This document shows positions 47,355 to 60,605 of a stretch of DNA of 64,000 bases, in pieces. Under the pieces are notes generated by a model that searched no databases, had not been told where the DNA came from, and saw nothing but the letters and a program-made list of their open reading frames with translations. A program made the translations under genes and the position numbers. Each line of letters begins with the position of its first letter. Position 1 is the first letter of the stretch. Source of the stretch: Phaseolus vulgaris (Eukaryota; Streptophyta; Magnoliopsida; Fabales; Fabaceae); the NCBI RefSeq assembly GCF_000499845.2, contig NC_023758.2, positions 2,954,311 to 3,018,310 on the forward strand, read 5' to 3'.

Positions 47355-50300
47355 ATGGGAGACTTCAACAACAACAACAACAACGATGCCTTCATGCGCA
47401 ACCAAAACGCCGCCGTTCAGGCTCGCACCAAAGCCCAGAACCGTTCCAACGTCCTTCAGCTCAAACTGGTCTCTTCTCTTCCAATTTCTCTTTTCTGAAT
47501 ACCAATTTTCGATTCGCGACCGTAGCTAGGGTTTTTTTTATGCCTATCTAATTCCCGTGGTTTTGTTATGTATCGGAGATTCAGATTGGACAGAGTCATC
47601 CGACTGGTCTCACAGCGAACTTGCTGAAGCTATTCGAACCTAGGCCTCCCTTGGAGTACAAACCGCCGCCGGAGAAACGGAAATGTCCGCCGTTGACAGG
47701 TTTTGTGAACGCTTTCGTTTGCGTTGGTTGGTTCTATTTTGTGTTGTGCTCAAATTAATTGATATGTTTTGCTTACTCTTTTCAAGGGATGGCACAATTT
47801 GTGACCAAATTTGCCGAGCCTGGGGATCCAGAATATTCGCCACCTATTCCAGAAACCGAAACTCCTGTACTGTTCGTTCATTTTCGTTTCTGATAAGTGG
47901 TTTCTGTGTTTATGTTTTATTTACTTGATGCAAGCGTCTGATTATTGTTGAAGCTTGTTATTTTGATTGGGAAGCTTTGCTTCTACACTGAAATTGAGGG
48001 AGGGAGTGTGAAGGTCGAGTCTTCTTCTGATTGGTGTCTGTGATTGTTGTCTATTACTTCACCGAGAGTTTGTCGGGATTAGTTTGTAACAAATGTTAAT
48101 GTGGAATGCTGGAACAGATTTAATTGAACGTTAAGAGCGCATGGTTAAAATTTAGTCCATTCATAGTTTAGGTTTTAAATGCATGGTTACTTTGTGGAGT
48201 AATCATTTTATGTTCTTTGCCTTCGTAATCTTTTCTGTGTGGTAAATTCCTGTCCTTTGTGGTAGTTTTTTGAAAAATCATTTGAGACTAGGTGTTAGAT
48301 GGAAGAAAAGTTATTTTAGGTTATGGTTTTGATCCATTTTGTTGGTGTAGGCACAAAAAAGAGCCAGAATACACAAGCTAAGACTAGAAAAGGGAGCTGC
48401 AAAGGCTGCTGAAGAGCTTGAGAAATGTGATGAGTCCCTTATTATTGTGAATATACTAATGTCTTGATTTATGTTCTCTGGATGCCATTCTTATATTCGC
48501 TGCTTTGCAGATGATCCACAGAATGATCCAAATGTATCTGGGGATCCATACAAGACATTGTTTGTGGCTAAACTTGTAAGTTGGATTTTCCTATGTAGTA
48601 TTGGTTTGCAACTTTAGTAGCTTATATATCTTATTGTTGCTATCTTCAAACAGAGTTACGAGACCACTGAAAGCAGAATCAAAAGGGAGTTTGAGTCATA
48701 TGGTCCAATCAAACGGGTAGGTATTTTGATATCCTCAAGGGTATTTGGTAAGAGCTCATTCATAGTTTCTTAGTTAGTTATATCTTCAGTTTTCTTAAGT
48801 TATGTATGGTTTTACCAACCTTCAAAATGTCTTTCTCAATTACAGAATTCTGCATGCATACCTATATATACCTTGAACAGCAAAATGCAAAATATTTTCA
48901 TAATATTGTTTAAACTTGAATATTCATATTGATTAGTCCTGTGATTGACCAGCTATTAATTTCATGGTATGATTATCTGGAGAATGTGATTTTGTACTGT
49001 GACATCAGTAAACCAGTTGGTTATCATTGCTAACTTGATTGTTGAACTGTATAGCTTGTCATGATGCTAATCAATCATGCATAACTATTATCCTGTTCTG
49101 TCCAAAGATTCTAGGATACAGTTACGCATCTTCCTGATTAAATATATCATCAATGATGGTGAGTGACTTTGCAATGGTAACTGCTGTATTTAGTGGCACC
49201 ACTAATTTCCATAGAATGGATTATGTATTGGTTTCTGTTATTAGTTTCGACTTAGTTCGTCTGTTAATTTATGTGGGTCAAGAGATCTTCTGAGGACATG
49301 GGTCTATCTAGGAATTATGTTAGCAGTAGGTATGTGTAGTATCTAAAAATACATCCATGGTAAGGGTGTGGACTTCTTATTCTGCAAATGGTAAACTGTT
49401 CTAAAATTTCAACCAATCTGGACTCAAGTTCAAGTGCTTCCATCTGCTGTTAACTGAACATTTAGTTGAGCAGAGCAGTGATGTCCCTCGTTCCTTTTGG
49501 CATTTGTTTTCAAGCAAGAAAAGGAGACTGACTTCTGTTATTTTCTGCACTTGGTAAAAAACATTGGGAGTATTGCATTCTTTTCCTCTTCTGTTTAATT
49601 TCTTAGCTAGTATGTTTTTGATGTTGCTAAATTTTATTCTTGGCTAAGGCTAGAGTATCTATCAAAAACAAATCAGCAATTGAGAAGATGTCATGGTATT
49701 TTCTATATTACCTATAGTTGTCTTTTATTTTAAAAATAATATCCCTGGTAAGGGGAACTAGTCACCAACTGGTTAATTGGCACCACATACATCAGTTTTT
49801 CTGCAACTATTGGTGGTGGTGATTCATCTCTCGATGGGAGCTGTGTGATTTAAAGGTGAGCACGGCTAATTAGGCACAGTGCCTGTCTGCCGTGCCATTT
49901 AAGAATATACCATTAGTCCTTTTTTTTGGTAGTAATGTCAATTCTGAAGTGAGGGAGTGTTGTTCATTACATTTTCTTTGCAGCTTAAGATCAAAATTTT
50001 CTGTTCTGACTGGTCTTTTTTCAATTTTCTTATGGTATAGGTTCGATTAGTTGCTGACAAAGAGACTAATAAGCCCAAGGGTTATGCTTTCATTGAGTTT
50101 CTGCATACAAGAGACATGAAAGGTTGACAAAGATTAATTAGTTTGCTTATTTCACTATGGCTTTAAATTCACATCTGTGGTTCAATTTGCAGCTGCTTAT
50201 AAACAGGCTGATGGTAGGAAAATTGATGGTAGAAGGGTGCTTGTGGATGTTGAGCGTGGGAGGACTGTTCCAAATTGGAGACCTCGCCGCCTGGGTGGTG

Positions 50301-51486
50301 GGCTTGGTACTACTAGAGTTGGGGGAGAAGAAGTTAATCAGCGACACTCTGGGAGGTTGATCAGTCTAACTTCAATCCTTTAATAATTGTCATTCACCGT
50401 TATCATTTGCTTTTTTTCAAATAACCTGCACTAGGGTAACTAACAGAAATTAAACTTTTATTGACTGTTTGGCTTAACCAATACACTACTCATCACCCTA
50501 GGTTGCAAAGGAAGCCCCTAGTTTTTTAGGGAATATTAACCCCCTTTGCTCCCTTGTAGAACGTGATATGTACTATTGATAACTTGTTATATGCTTTGTT
50601 TTTCTTTTGAAGGGGAAATGACTTGATTTCAATTTTCAGGGAGCAACAGCAGTCTCGTTCTGAAGAACCAAGAGCGCGAGAGGACCGGCATAATGATAGG
50701 TAAGGAACATCAATTGTCCATACAAATAATTCTTTCATACCAGGGAATATTCTTTTTTTCCCTGCTTTAACTGGTGTTCATATAATCGGGGACTTTGAAA
50801 TAATATTCTTTCATCATATATTTTGAAAGTCACTTACTTTGATTATTGTTGGGCTGAGATCATTCAGAGACAGGGAAATATCACGTGAAAAAGGTAGGGA
50901 TAGAGACAGAGAACGGGAGCGATCACGGGAGCATTCTCATGAAAGGGTCAGGGATCGTGACTATAGAGAGGATAGACACCACAGGGACCGAGACAGGACA
51001 AGGGACAGAGACAGGGAAAGAGATAGAGACCGTGGACGTGATCGAGATAGGGCACGGGATCGTGACAGGGATAGAGACCGTGATCGACATCGTGAAAGGG
51101 ATAGAGATTATGAAGTTGGGGACACTGATCGACGTTCACGTGATAGGGAGTCTGAATATGAACGGGTTGAATCTAAACAGGAGAGGGACCAACATGGTGA
51201 AAGGAATCGGGACTATGAGCCTGAGGATGATCGTGGTAGGCATAACCAGTATGAGCATGGACGTCGACATGCTGACCCTGATCATGACCCTGAGCAGTAT
51301 GACCACTACCATCATGGAGATGATCGTGGTGATCATTATAATCAGTATCATGACCATGATAGGATGGAAGATGACTACCATGCAGGACGTGCAACATCTG
51401 AATCACATGAAAAGGAGAAAAGTCATGGTACAGACCGTGAATATCGTCGCTCGGAGAGATCTCATTCCCGGGAGTATGACTACTAG
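47355..51486 (+). CDS. U1-70K: U1 small nuclear ribonucleoprotein 70 kDa (U1-70K)
   Basis: Core protein of the U1 snRNP. It binds U1 snRNA stem-loop I and links 5' splice-site recognition to SR proteins in the nucleus. Ten exons (47355-47468, 47585-47699, 47787-47866, 48351-48426, 48511-48575, 48654-48716, 50041-50122, 50193-50355, 50640-50699, 50868-51486) join to 478 residues. The N-terminus has the conserved [19 protein letters not shown] and [18 protein letters not shown] blocks. The RRM carries RNP2 LFVAKL (145-150) and RNP1 KGYAFIEF (184-191). [21 protein letters not shown] segment and a glycine-rich stretch follow. The C-terminal 200 residues are an RD/RE/RS-type low-complexity domain whose repeats are nearly all Arg alternating with Asp, Glu or Ser. 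Intron 6, inside the RRM, is 1,324 bp and by far the longest. Confidence 0.96.
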
Positions 51487-54400
51487 CAATTGGGCATCGT
51501 ATTTCTCAACTTTATTGGTAAACATTCATCATTTGGTTATGTTTACTTCTGAATCTTGCTGTCCACTCCTGGTCCCCCACCCCTGGTAATTGTTGTGTGA
51601 TCATTGCACCGTAAAAAGGACACCGTAGCCGCTGCTATCCATATTTGAAAACTTGAATACTGCATCTTTCGTGTCGTTTGCTTCTTTTTGTGAACGTGGA
51701 CTTGGGCATGTAGTTTTGGTATTTGTTTTGAGATTTGTGTTGTTTTCTTCTGACATTTTATGAAATGAAACATAGGATTTTCTGATTTATTTTTTATGGG
51801 AAACAATTTGTGCGGCTTCCAAGTTTTCTGTGGACTTGGACATCGAATGTGGTATCTATCTTGGGATTTGTGTTTTCTTCTGTCATTTTTGGGAAGTGAA
51901 ATGCAGGATTTTCTGGTTATTTTTTTAGGAAACAATTTTGCTGCTTCCAAGTTTCCGTGGTCACTTGATAAATGATTGGAGCCTATGTTTACAATACAGT
52001 GCTTCCAGCATTATTTGTCCGTTTTCTTATAGATTTTTGTTACGTTGGAGGCCAAATAATTGATTTATTTCAATACACCGATCAATTATGTGACAACTTC
52101 CATGATTATTTGAGGTTGATCGTTTGATTCAGTTTCATACTTCTTTGATTTCATTGGATTTGGAAAACTAACGCCATCAAAATGAATAGATTTTGTATGT
52201 TGCTTCATGCCGTTTTAAGGAGAATTCTTATGATTGCACTGCTAACTGAACTTTATTTTTCATCCATGGTAAGTGCATGTTAGGAATGAAACAGCTCAAG
52301 CAAGACCATAAAAGCTTTAACTTCCCTGAACTACGTTAGAATCGAAGGAAACTAACTTATAGTTTATTTGAACTGAACCAACAATTTTGACAAACTAAAT
52401 TGAATTGTTTTCAAAATTCAGTTAATTGCAAGTTCGAACCAAACTGTTTTCACTTTCCTGCATAATACAGCAAAAGTTTCAGATCTTTTATAGTCACTTT
52501 GCCAATGGTGTATAATCCCACATAAATTGTTCAAATATTTTGAGGCAGTGAGTGGTTTGGTTTTGATAGAAGAGTTTCTACAAAACATTTAATTGCTCTG
52601 ACCATTGCATGTTTAGATCTTTGGAGTCACATGCATCCTTAGATACTTCGAGTCAGATGCATCCAAGACAAAAGCTCCAAACTTTTAAAATGTGTGGTGT
52701 TTCTTTATGCACAACGTGAAGTTATGTCGGTAGTAAATAAGGTTTTAAAACAGAATTGAATTTTTAAGGCTTCAGTGATCACTGTTAGTAAGGATCTTCA
52801 GGATACAATATGAATTTTCCATAAATTTTTAAAAATCAGAATTAATAAGTTAATGTGAGATGTGGAAGATCAGAGGGCAAGTGGATGGAATCTCTCTTTA
52901 TATAGGGAGAGGAATCAAGAAAATTGTTTCATTTTCGCAATTGAACCTAAAATTGTTGTGCACTTTCACAAATCACATTTGAACATTTCAGTTTTTCAAT
53001 TGCAACAACGTTCTTCAATCTTCTGAAAGACTAGTAGTGCGGAGGCGTGAACGTTCTTGGTTGTGCGGCCATGATCTTGGGTGGAGAGGGCTACGTTGCG
53101 CTTCAAACGCGGAATTAGTATTTGCTGCACTTCCGAGATCTCCTCCAATGGCACTAAAAATTGCTAGGGTTTTTCTGTACACACCCTATTTTTTGTTTTG
53201 CAATATTTGTTCATATATTCATATGGTTTTACAACAATCCTCTCCATATAGTGTAAAAGATAAAACATGGAGATAAAGAAAGAAAAAGAAGATTTTGGGT
53301 TCATCTAAGATATAATGCCAGAGTTGGTATATCAAGCTATATGAATCAATTTTGGATTGATGAACTTAACACATTGTGTAGTTGGTATAGCAAGCTATAT
53401 GAACTAAGACACCTAGTATGTGTTAGAGGTTTATCAATCACAATATACCCCACATTACTTGTTGTGTATCGTTGTGTTGCGCTTAGTAGACCATGCGCGT
53501 GTCTGGTATTCATGAGTGCTATAGAGATCTCGCCAAAATCTCATACAAGCGATTCCACTTGACACTCATATGGTTGATTTCATCAAGTGTATGCTGCAAA
53601 TCATACACCATCCATAAGGGATAGGAAAATCATTAAAAATGTATTAATTGTTAAAACTCTTTTACCTTATAATTAAACCACAAAGTTTATGCTCTCGATA
53701 ATGTAGTGTCTAGCATTTTCACACACACCATAGGAACGGACAAAATTGATCTTAAATCAATTTTAGTGCTAGCAAAGCTCACAAATGACTTGTTTTTACC
53801 TATAAGAACCTTATTCATGGGATCTCCATTCACAAAGGTTGGGTTTTCATCATTTATTTGTTTACAAATGGCTTAAGTCTCAATTTTCTCGATATTTCTA
53901 AAATCAATTTTCACCTTAAGAATTTTGTTAGAAGCCAAATTTCGTTTTGATTTGACATAGTTAATAAAGATTGTTTCACTCTTTAACGGCTGCTTCACCT
54001 AATTATGAGTCTCTGTTTTAAAATGTATCATTCGTTTTTGAAAATCTTATTTTAAAAAATAGTTTTAAAAAATTCTGAAAAACGTTTTTCCAAATATGCT
54101 TAATTTCTGGAAATGGGTGTTCAGAAGATCCCAGAAAATATACACGTTTTAGAAATAATCTTATTTCGAAAAATACTTTTCAGAAATTCTGGAAAACGTT
54201 TTTCTGGAATATACTTATAGATTCTGGAAGGGGTATATTCCAAATAAAAACATCCACAAGTCATTTAAAAAAATAAAATTATTGTTAATCCATAAGTCAT
54301 TTTAAAAAGGTAAAATTATCTTTTTGAATATTTATGGGATGTAGGAAGAATTTTGATGGGTGCCAGAAGAAACCTTAAAACGTTCACGTATCCACCATTC

Positions 54401-56788
54401 TTTCCCTAAGATGCAGCAAATTACGAACCAGCACTACTTTTTTATGAAGCCGTATTAAAGACTGAACCAATAATAAACAAAAACTTTCTTTTGTGCAACT
54501 TTTACTTGGATGTCTATTCAACTGTTTGTAATGTTAGCCTATTTTTATCTGGTGATATAGAAATAGTAGATAAATAAATTTAAGAAAATTATTTAAAATA
54601 AAAATAGACTAGACAAAAAATAATCTAAATTAAATGATACAATTTTGTGTGAATAAAAATAACAAGTCTTAAAAATATAAGATTTTCTATTCATTCGAAA
54701 TAAATAAAAAGTATAAAATACATTCATATAATGTTTATCTGTTATTAAAATTCTACAACTTCTCATAATTGAAAATGCATAACATGGACTTATTATTTTC
54801 TTCTGCTCTTTGAAAAAGGAAGAAGAAGTTACTTGTAGCAAAATAGTTAAGTGGCTATTCTTAATATACAATTCTTTACATAATTTCACAAACACCAACA
54901 TAATACGCACCCGTAAGCACACATATTAAAATAAAATATAAATTATATATATATTATTTGAGTTCTTAATAATATTATATGTTGACAATAAATTCTTTTG
55001 ACCTTATTACATAAAGATGTAATCATGATAACTTTATCGTCATTATAACTAATTAAAAGATAACAATAAGACAAAAAATAAAAAAATACGAAGGATCAAA
55101 ACTAAAGAAGAAAATAAAAATGAAACCAAAATGAGACTAGATATTATAACTAATATCTCCATTTTAAATAATATAACAAAACCAAAAAAACACATTCATC
55201 GATTTCTTGTGCTGTTTTAATCGTCCCAAACAAATAAAGAACAATTGTAAAGTAAACACTTCAATGCTTAAACTTTTTCTTTTCAAAATAAACTTGGCTA
55301 TTATTGTTGTTACATGAAGCTTCCTAAAACTGGTAGATTTGTTTGATTCTCTTACAAGGTTGCTATATTTAATTATTCTTTTTGAGTGGTCTGTTACTAC
55401 GAGGTTTTGTATTCTACTTTCATTGTTCATACCACCTTTTTAATAAATAGCTTTTCTCTAAACAAGACAAAAAACAAAACAACTCATTCCTGCACCCAGT
55501 GAACATGAAAATATATTTTGAATAGGAGTGCCAGATCAAAATATATTTTGAATTTAATATTTTAAAATACATTTTCATATTTATGTTTGAGGAATTTTTT
55601 TGAGATTAGGCTTTTCATTACATTTTTTTGGAATAAATTTTCCGGATTATGTTTTTAAACCAGTGAATATCACTTAAACTTCAAATATACATTAACATAA
55701 ATGATTTAATTTAGTCCTTATTTGTGAGGTTCTCATCACACAAAACTAGAGAATAACTTTTTGTGATTAACTAAAAGTTAGAAATAAAATTATGAGCTCG
55801 CAAAAACTACGGTTCAGTACAATTTAAATAATCCGAAAACTATTTTGCTTCACCTTTTTCCATCACTCCAAAATCTTTTACTGAATAGAAATATAAAGCA
55901 TAAAAAACAATTAACGTGAACGGTTCTTTCATGAAGCTTCCTCCGAAACCATTGGCTTGTTATTGACGTTAGGTACGGTGAAGGTACTAATTTCATTTGT
56001 TTTTTTAAAGTGGTGAATCTACTGTTTAAATTTTGGCATTCTTTACATTATGATATACTCCTTTTAGATGTAATATCTGTTCAGCTTAACTCAACTTCAT
56101 AAAACCGGTTCAATGAGATGATGTTTGCACCCACTTATATAATAGGAAAGACTCTAATCGATGTGGGATTTCCAACAATATCTTTTAACATCTGTTAACC
56201 GAGTTTTAATGAAACAAGAGCATGATTTCTAATACCAAAACGACTAAATACCACCAAAATGTTTATAATGCATTTCATTGAGGATAAAATTTTTGCTTTT
56301 GGTTGGAGTTTCATCTTATAGTACCTTTAAATTGGTGTTGTCATTTTATATGAACCTTCCTTGCAGATAAAATATAAATTTTGATAAAAAGATAGTAACA
56401 AGGATTACTACAAATTGTCTTTTCAATGACCATACAATTTTAAGAAACTAAAAGGCACTATAAAGGAATCTTCTACTATTGTAGATTCTATACACAACAA
56501 ATGGAGTTTTGGCAACAGGTATGGAAGCAATAACATGTGAAAACCAAAATTAAACACCTCTCAAAATTCATTTAATTAGAAATATAAAAAAAAAGTTACT
56601 TAAGGGGCCAAAGATACTTATATATGTATATATATGTAAACACAAGATGGTGGTACTGAAGAATGCACTCCTCAATTTTCACAATTTCCTTCCTCAAAAA
56701 CAACAACAACAACAACTAAGGAGCATAGCATTGCCCTTACTATTCCAATTCCTAGATTCTGCTCTCTGGCTATTCTCACCTTGCATGC
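51487..56788. other. Gene-poor interval with TauE/SafE promoter
   Basis: After a likely U1-70K 3' UTR (to about 52000) no gene is supported. Two near-duplicate stretches, about 51740-51800 and 51850-51920, share GATTTGTGTT...TTCTTCTG and GGATTTTCTG...GGAAACAATTT. A fragment at about 56090-56200 (CGATGTGGGATTTCCAACA) resembles a common dispersed plant repeat, not further assigned. TATATATGTATATATATG at about 56619-56636 is a possible TATA region for the next gene. Confidence 0.5.
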
Positions 56789-59700
56789 ATGGCTACAGTT
56801 GTGAAACGCAAGACTTGTTCAATTGCTGCATCAACATGGTTGGTCTTGTGCATCCTTACTATGATCTGCAGTGTTAGTTTAGCAGATCGAATGTTGAAAG
56901 AAAAAGAGTTGGGAAATGATGGTAAGAAAGAGAGACAAGGAGTTCTTGAAGCCATTGCAAATTTCTTGTGGGAGGAGGGAAAGTCTTCCTATGAACCAGT
57001 TTGGCCGGTTAGTTCATCAAACACATCAATACATTATATAGTATAGTACTTTGTTGTTTTTTTCCTTGAAATGTTGTCCTTTTACAATCTGAGATGTGCA
57101 TGCTTTGTGCTGGTGGTAGAGCAGAACATGAAATTTGGTTGGAGAATTATAGTAGGATCCATCATTGGATTTTCGGGAGCTGCATTGGGAAGCGTTGGAG
57201 GGGTAGGAGGTGGAGGAATTTTTGTGCCTATGCTCGCTTTGATCATTGGCTTTGATCCCAAGTCTTCAACTGCCATTTCTAAGTGTTAGTCTCTACTATC
57301 TAGCTTGGTTTATTGCAACATTAGGTTTCTGGATTCTTGACATTGTAGCTTTGATTTCATAACCTCAGGTATGATAATGGGTGCATCAGTATCGACTGTA
57401 TACTACAATCTGAGACTCAGACACCCAACACTGGACATGCCGCTTATAGACTATGACTTGGCTTTGATTTTCCAACCTATGCTGATGTTAGGAATAAGCA
57501 TTGGTGTTATATGTAATGTCATGTTTGCTGATTGGATGGTCACAGTTTTGCTTATCATCCTATTCGTAGGTAATAACTATTTAACAACATTATTAACATC
57601 TGATTGTTGGAGATCCACGTTGATTAGAGATTAAAATATTTCATAATATATAAATAGTTGTAATCTAACTTCATATACATCTTAATATGTTATCAGAATC
57701 ATTTTGAACCGTGTTTGGTGGGTTTATCAGAATTTTATAAAAGATTCAAAAATTAACAGAAGAATGTGTACAGAAGGTGAATTAGGAGTATAGTTAAAAA
57801 GTCTTTTGGCAAACGACACTCTTTCATATTTTAAATATGATATGTTGGTTTATAAGAATAAATTTTGATAAAAAGAAATGTATATTTTTCAGTCTATGTA
57901 ATTACATTGTTGTATTTGCCACTGCTTCATAATCAATTGAAGCTGCAGATGACATTAATGCCTTATTTATATTTTTCTTGGTTGCTTATGCTAATTTGGA
58001 AATAATCGGTGTCAGCCACATCAACAAAAGCTACATACAAAGGCATAGACGCATGGAAAAAGGAAACAATCGCAAAGAAGGTAAATTCACCTTATTGCAC
58101 TTCTTGAAACCTTGAAGTTGTGTCTCAGACCTTCAGCATAATTATATGAATACTATGCTACTTGACTTTCAGGAAGCATCCAAACTGCTGCAGGCAGAAC
58201 CAGAATCCGGTGGTAAGCACTTAATAATATTCAGAAGAACCTTTCAGAAACTATGTGTGGAAGATGATTTCAAAACTGAAAACAACAAAACCCCGTAGGA
58301 AATAGAGAGGAAAAAGGATCCAAATTCCAACAATAAGATTTATCAGATAAAATTTAAAGTAAAAGAAAATCTCTTCAACATTCATGGTTGTAACTTGTAA
58401 ACCATTTATTGCAGATGACTACAAGTCAATACCAAGTGGTCCAACTGATGCACTATTTGAGGAGGTAATACCAAGGTTTTTCAAGTCATTTCCACTGCGT
58501 TCGATTCATAGTTTATCTAACTTTTTGCACTGTACAAAATTTTCATATGCAGGCCCCTTTACTAAAAAACATATATTGGAAAGAACTATCACTCCTCGTG
58601 TATGTCTGGGTGGCTTTTTTCATTGTTCAGATTGTTAAGGTAATCAAACCATTACATACGGTTTAATTTTCTGATTCCTTAGTCACACACATGCAGCTGA
58701 ATAATAAATGCATTTCTGTGCAGGAATACAGCAAGCCCTGCTCCATCCAGTTCTGGATTCTTAATTTCTTGCAGGTAAGATATCTTCTACTACATATTTG
58801 GGTTCTGCATATCATATGAGTTTCAGCAATAGACAATCATTTGGTTTTATGGCTATAAGAATCCGTGAATAAAGACAAATGAACTCTAATATGCTAGCAA
58901 AATGTATCAATTCCAACAAATTGGTTTAGAAGGCACAAGAGGTGTCATGAAACTAGATAACAATAAACACTGATTGCTTTGTTAATGGTAATAAAAAAAC
59001 TATAATATATAGCATGCATAACGGTTCATCCTAGAGACCTACTTAGGAGCACCGTATAAAATTAGTCATCAAACCATCAAACAACTATTAGCTTTTTCAT
59101 ATATGTAACTTTCTGCAAAATGACACGACAAAGACTAAGTGATATATTTGATTTGCCAATACAAGGTTCCTATTGCGATCTCTGTTACACTTTTTGAAGC
59201 CATAAGCTTGTACAAAGGAACTAGAGTGATTGCATCAAAGGGAAAAGAAATCACCCATTGGAAGATTCATCAGATTTGTCTCTACTGTTCCACTGGAATA
59301 ATGGCTGGTATGGTTGGTGGACTGCTTGGTCTAGGAGGTGGGTTCATTTTGGGACCATTGTTTCTAGAATTGGGAATTCCTCCTCAGGTACCCTCTTCAC
59401 CCTTCTTGTGTATTCACCATCTTAAGAATTTCCTAAGAACAATCTCACAAGAAAAATACAACTTGGATTAAAGATTTGTTCTTTGCATTGTAGGTAGCAA
59501 GTGCTACATCAACTTTTGCTATGGTTTTTTCATCCTCCATGTCAGTAGTGCAATACTACTTGTTGGATCGTTTCCCAGTACCGTATGGTAAGTGGCAATC
59601 AAAATGTGGACTGAAGCAATTTCACTTGCTGCTAATTTTATGAACATCCAAATTGTTTATGAATTCATTTACCTCTTTGCTTCAGCTTCCTACTTTGCTC

Positions 59701-60006
59701 TGGTTGCAACCTTAGCTGCCTTCACTGGTCAGCATGTGGTGAGAAAGATAATTGTGGTTCTTGGCCGAGCATCCATTATCATCTTCATACTAGCATTGAC
59801 CATTTTCATCAGCGCACTAAGTTTAGGTACTTTCTGTGATTTTAATTGAAATACATAGTTTTTTGTTTCATCATTTCACTTCTAATTTTAATGCCTATTT
59901 CTCGTGTTATATGTGTATCACAGGTGGCGTGGGAATAGAGAACATAATCGAGAAGATAGAAAAACATGAGTATATGGGCTTTGAAGATCTCTGCGCGTCT
60001 TACTAG
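56789..60006 (+). CDS. TauE/SafE-family sulfite exporter-like membrane protein
   Basis: Twelve exons (56789-57007, 57125-57284, 57369-57569, 58016-58080, 58173-58212, 58415-58464, 58553-58639, 58724-58774, 59166-59387, 59494-59587, 59686-59826, 59924-60006) join in frame to 470 residues. A hydrophobic N-terminal segment ([17 protein letters not shown], about 16-32) may be a signal sequence. The family's two pseudo-repeats follow, each led by a Gly-rich motif: [13 protein letters not shown] with [10 protein letters not shown] in the first half, and [15 protein letters not shown] with [20 protein letters not shown] in the second. About ten membrane segments are visible, plus a hydrophilic central loop ([15 protein letters not shown], about 215-250). 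It ends [20 protein letters not shown]. Plant members are called sulfite exporter TauE/SafE proteins by homology; the substrate here is not shown. No lesions are present. Confidence 0.93.
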
Positions 60007-60162
60007 AACTACTATATAGAATAACATTATTCGAAAGAGTCACCTATTTTAGTCCATTTAATTCAAGCAACGAGAAGATTGTGTTTTTATCTTACTTTCC
60101 TTTGTCTCAATGTTGATGTTAAGCATTTCACTTTGGTTTCTGAAAAATCATTTACAACTTAT

Positions 60163-60605
60163 GAGGCTCCCACACTTTTTTTAAATGGACGTATCCGTGT
60201 CAGACACGTATCGGTGTCGACACTCGTACGACGTTCGTAGGACACTTATCGGTGAAGCGTTCAATTCAAAAAATATTTATTGGATTTTTTAAAATTCTAG
60301 CACGGTTCTAACACAATTTTAAAAGGTATAAATATAATAATTTTCTAAAAACTCAAATTTATTGTATAAATTTTTATTATGATTATAATAATAAACAAAT
60401 TTTTTTGAACCAGTCATGAAAAATATCTTCCTACTCACAAAATAAACTAAAACATACTTTTGCACATAAATATTTATTTTCAATTTATATAATTCAAAAT
60501 TATATAATATATAGATTCGTGTCCCCGTATCCTACATCTTAAAGATTATACAAATTTTCGTGTCCGTATCCGTATCGTGTCAATGTCCGTATCTACAGAT
60601 ACATC
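60163..60605 (+). repeat. MITE-like interspersed repeat, copy C
   Basis: Third copy of the family at 1637-2062 and 44490-44875. It has the fullest ends: GTATCCGTGTCAGACACGTA near 60190 and CGTGTCCGTATCCGTATCGT near 60560. The interior AT-rich landmarks are conserved (GGTTCTAACACAATTTTAAA; TTTTTATTATGATTATAATA; GAACCAGTCATGAAAAATAT). It lies about 160 bp downstream of the TauE/SafE stop. Confidence 0.78.

Noticed and set aside
50839..51589. Alternative ORFs over the U1-70K C-terminal exon
   Set aside because: The RD/RE repeat codons open several frames. Only the frame in phase with the RRM exons is real.
53037..53562. Short ORFs in the U1-70K to TauE/SafE interval
   Set aside because: Isolated, with no domain features and no adjoining exons.
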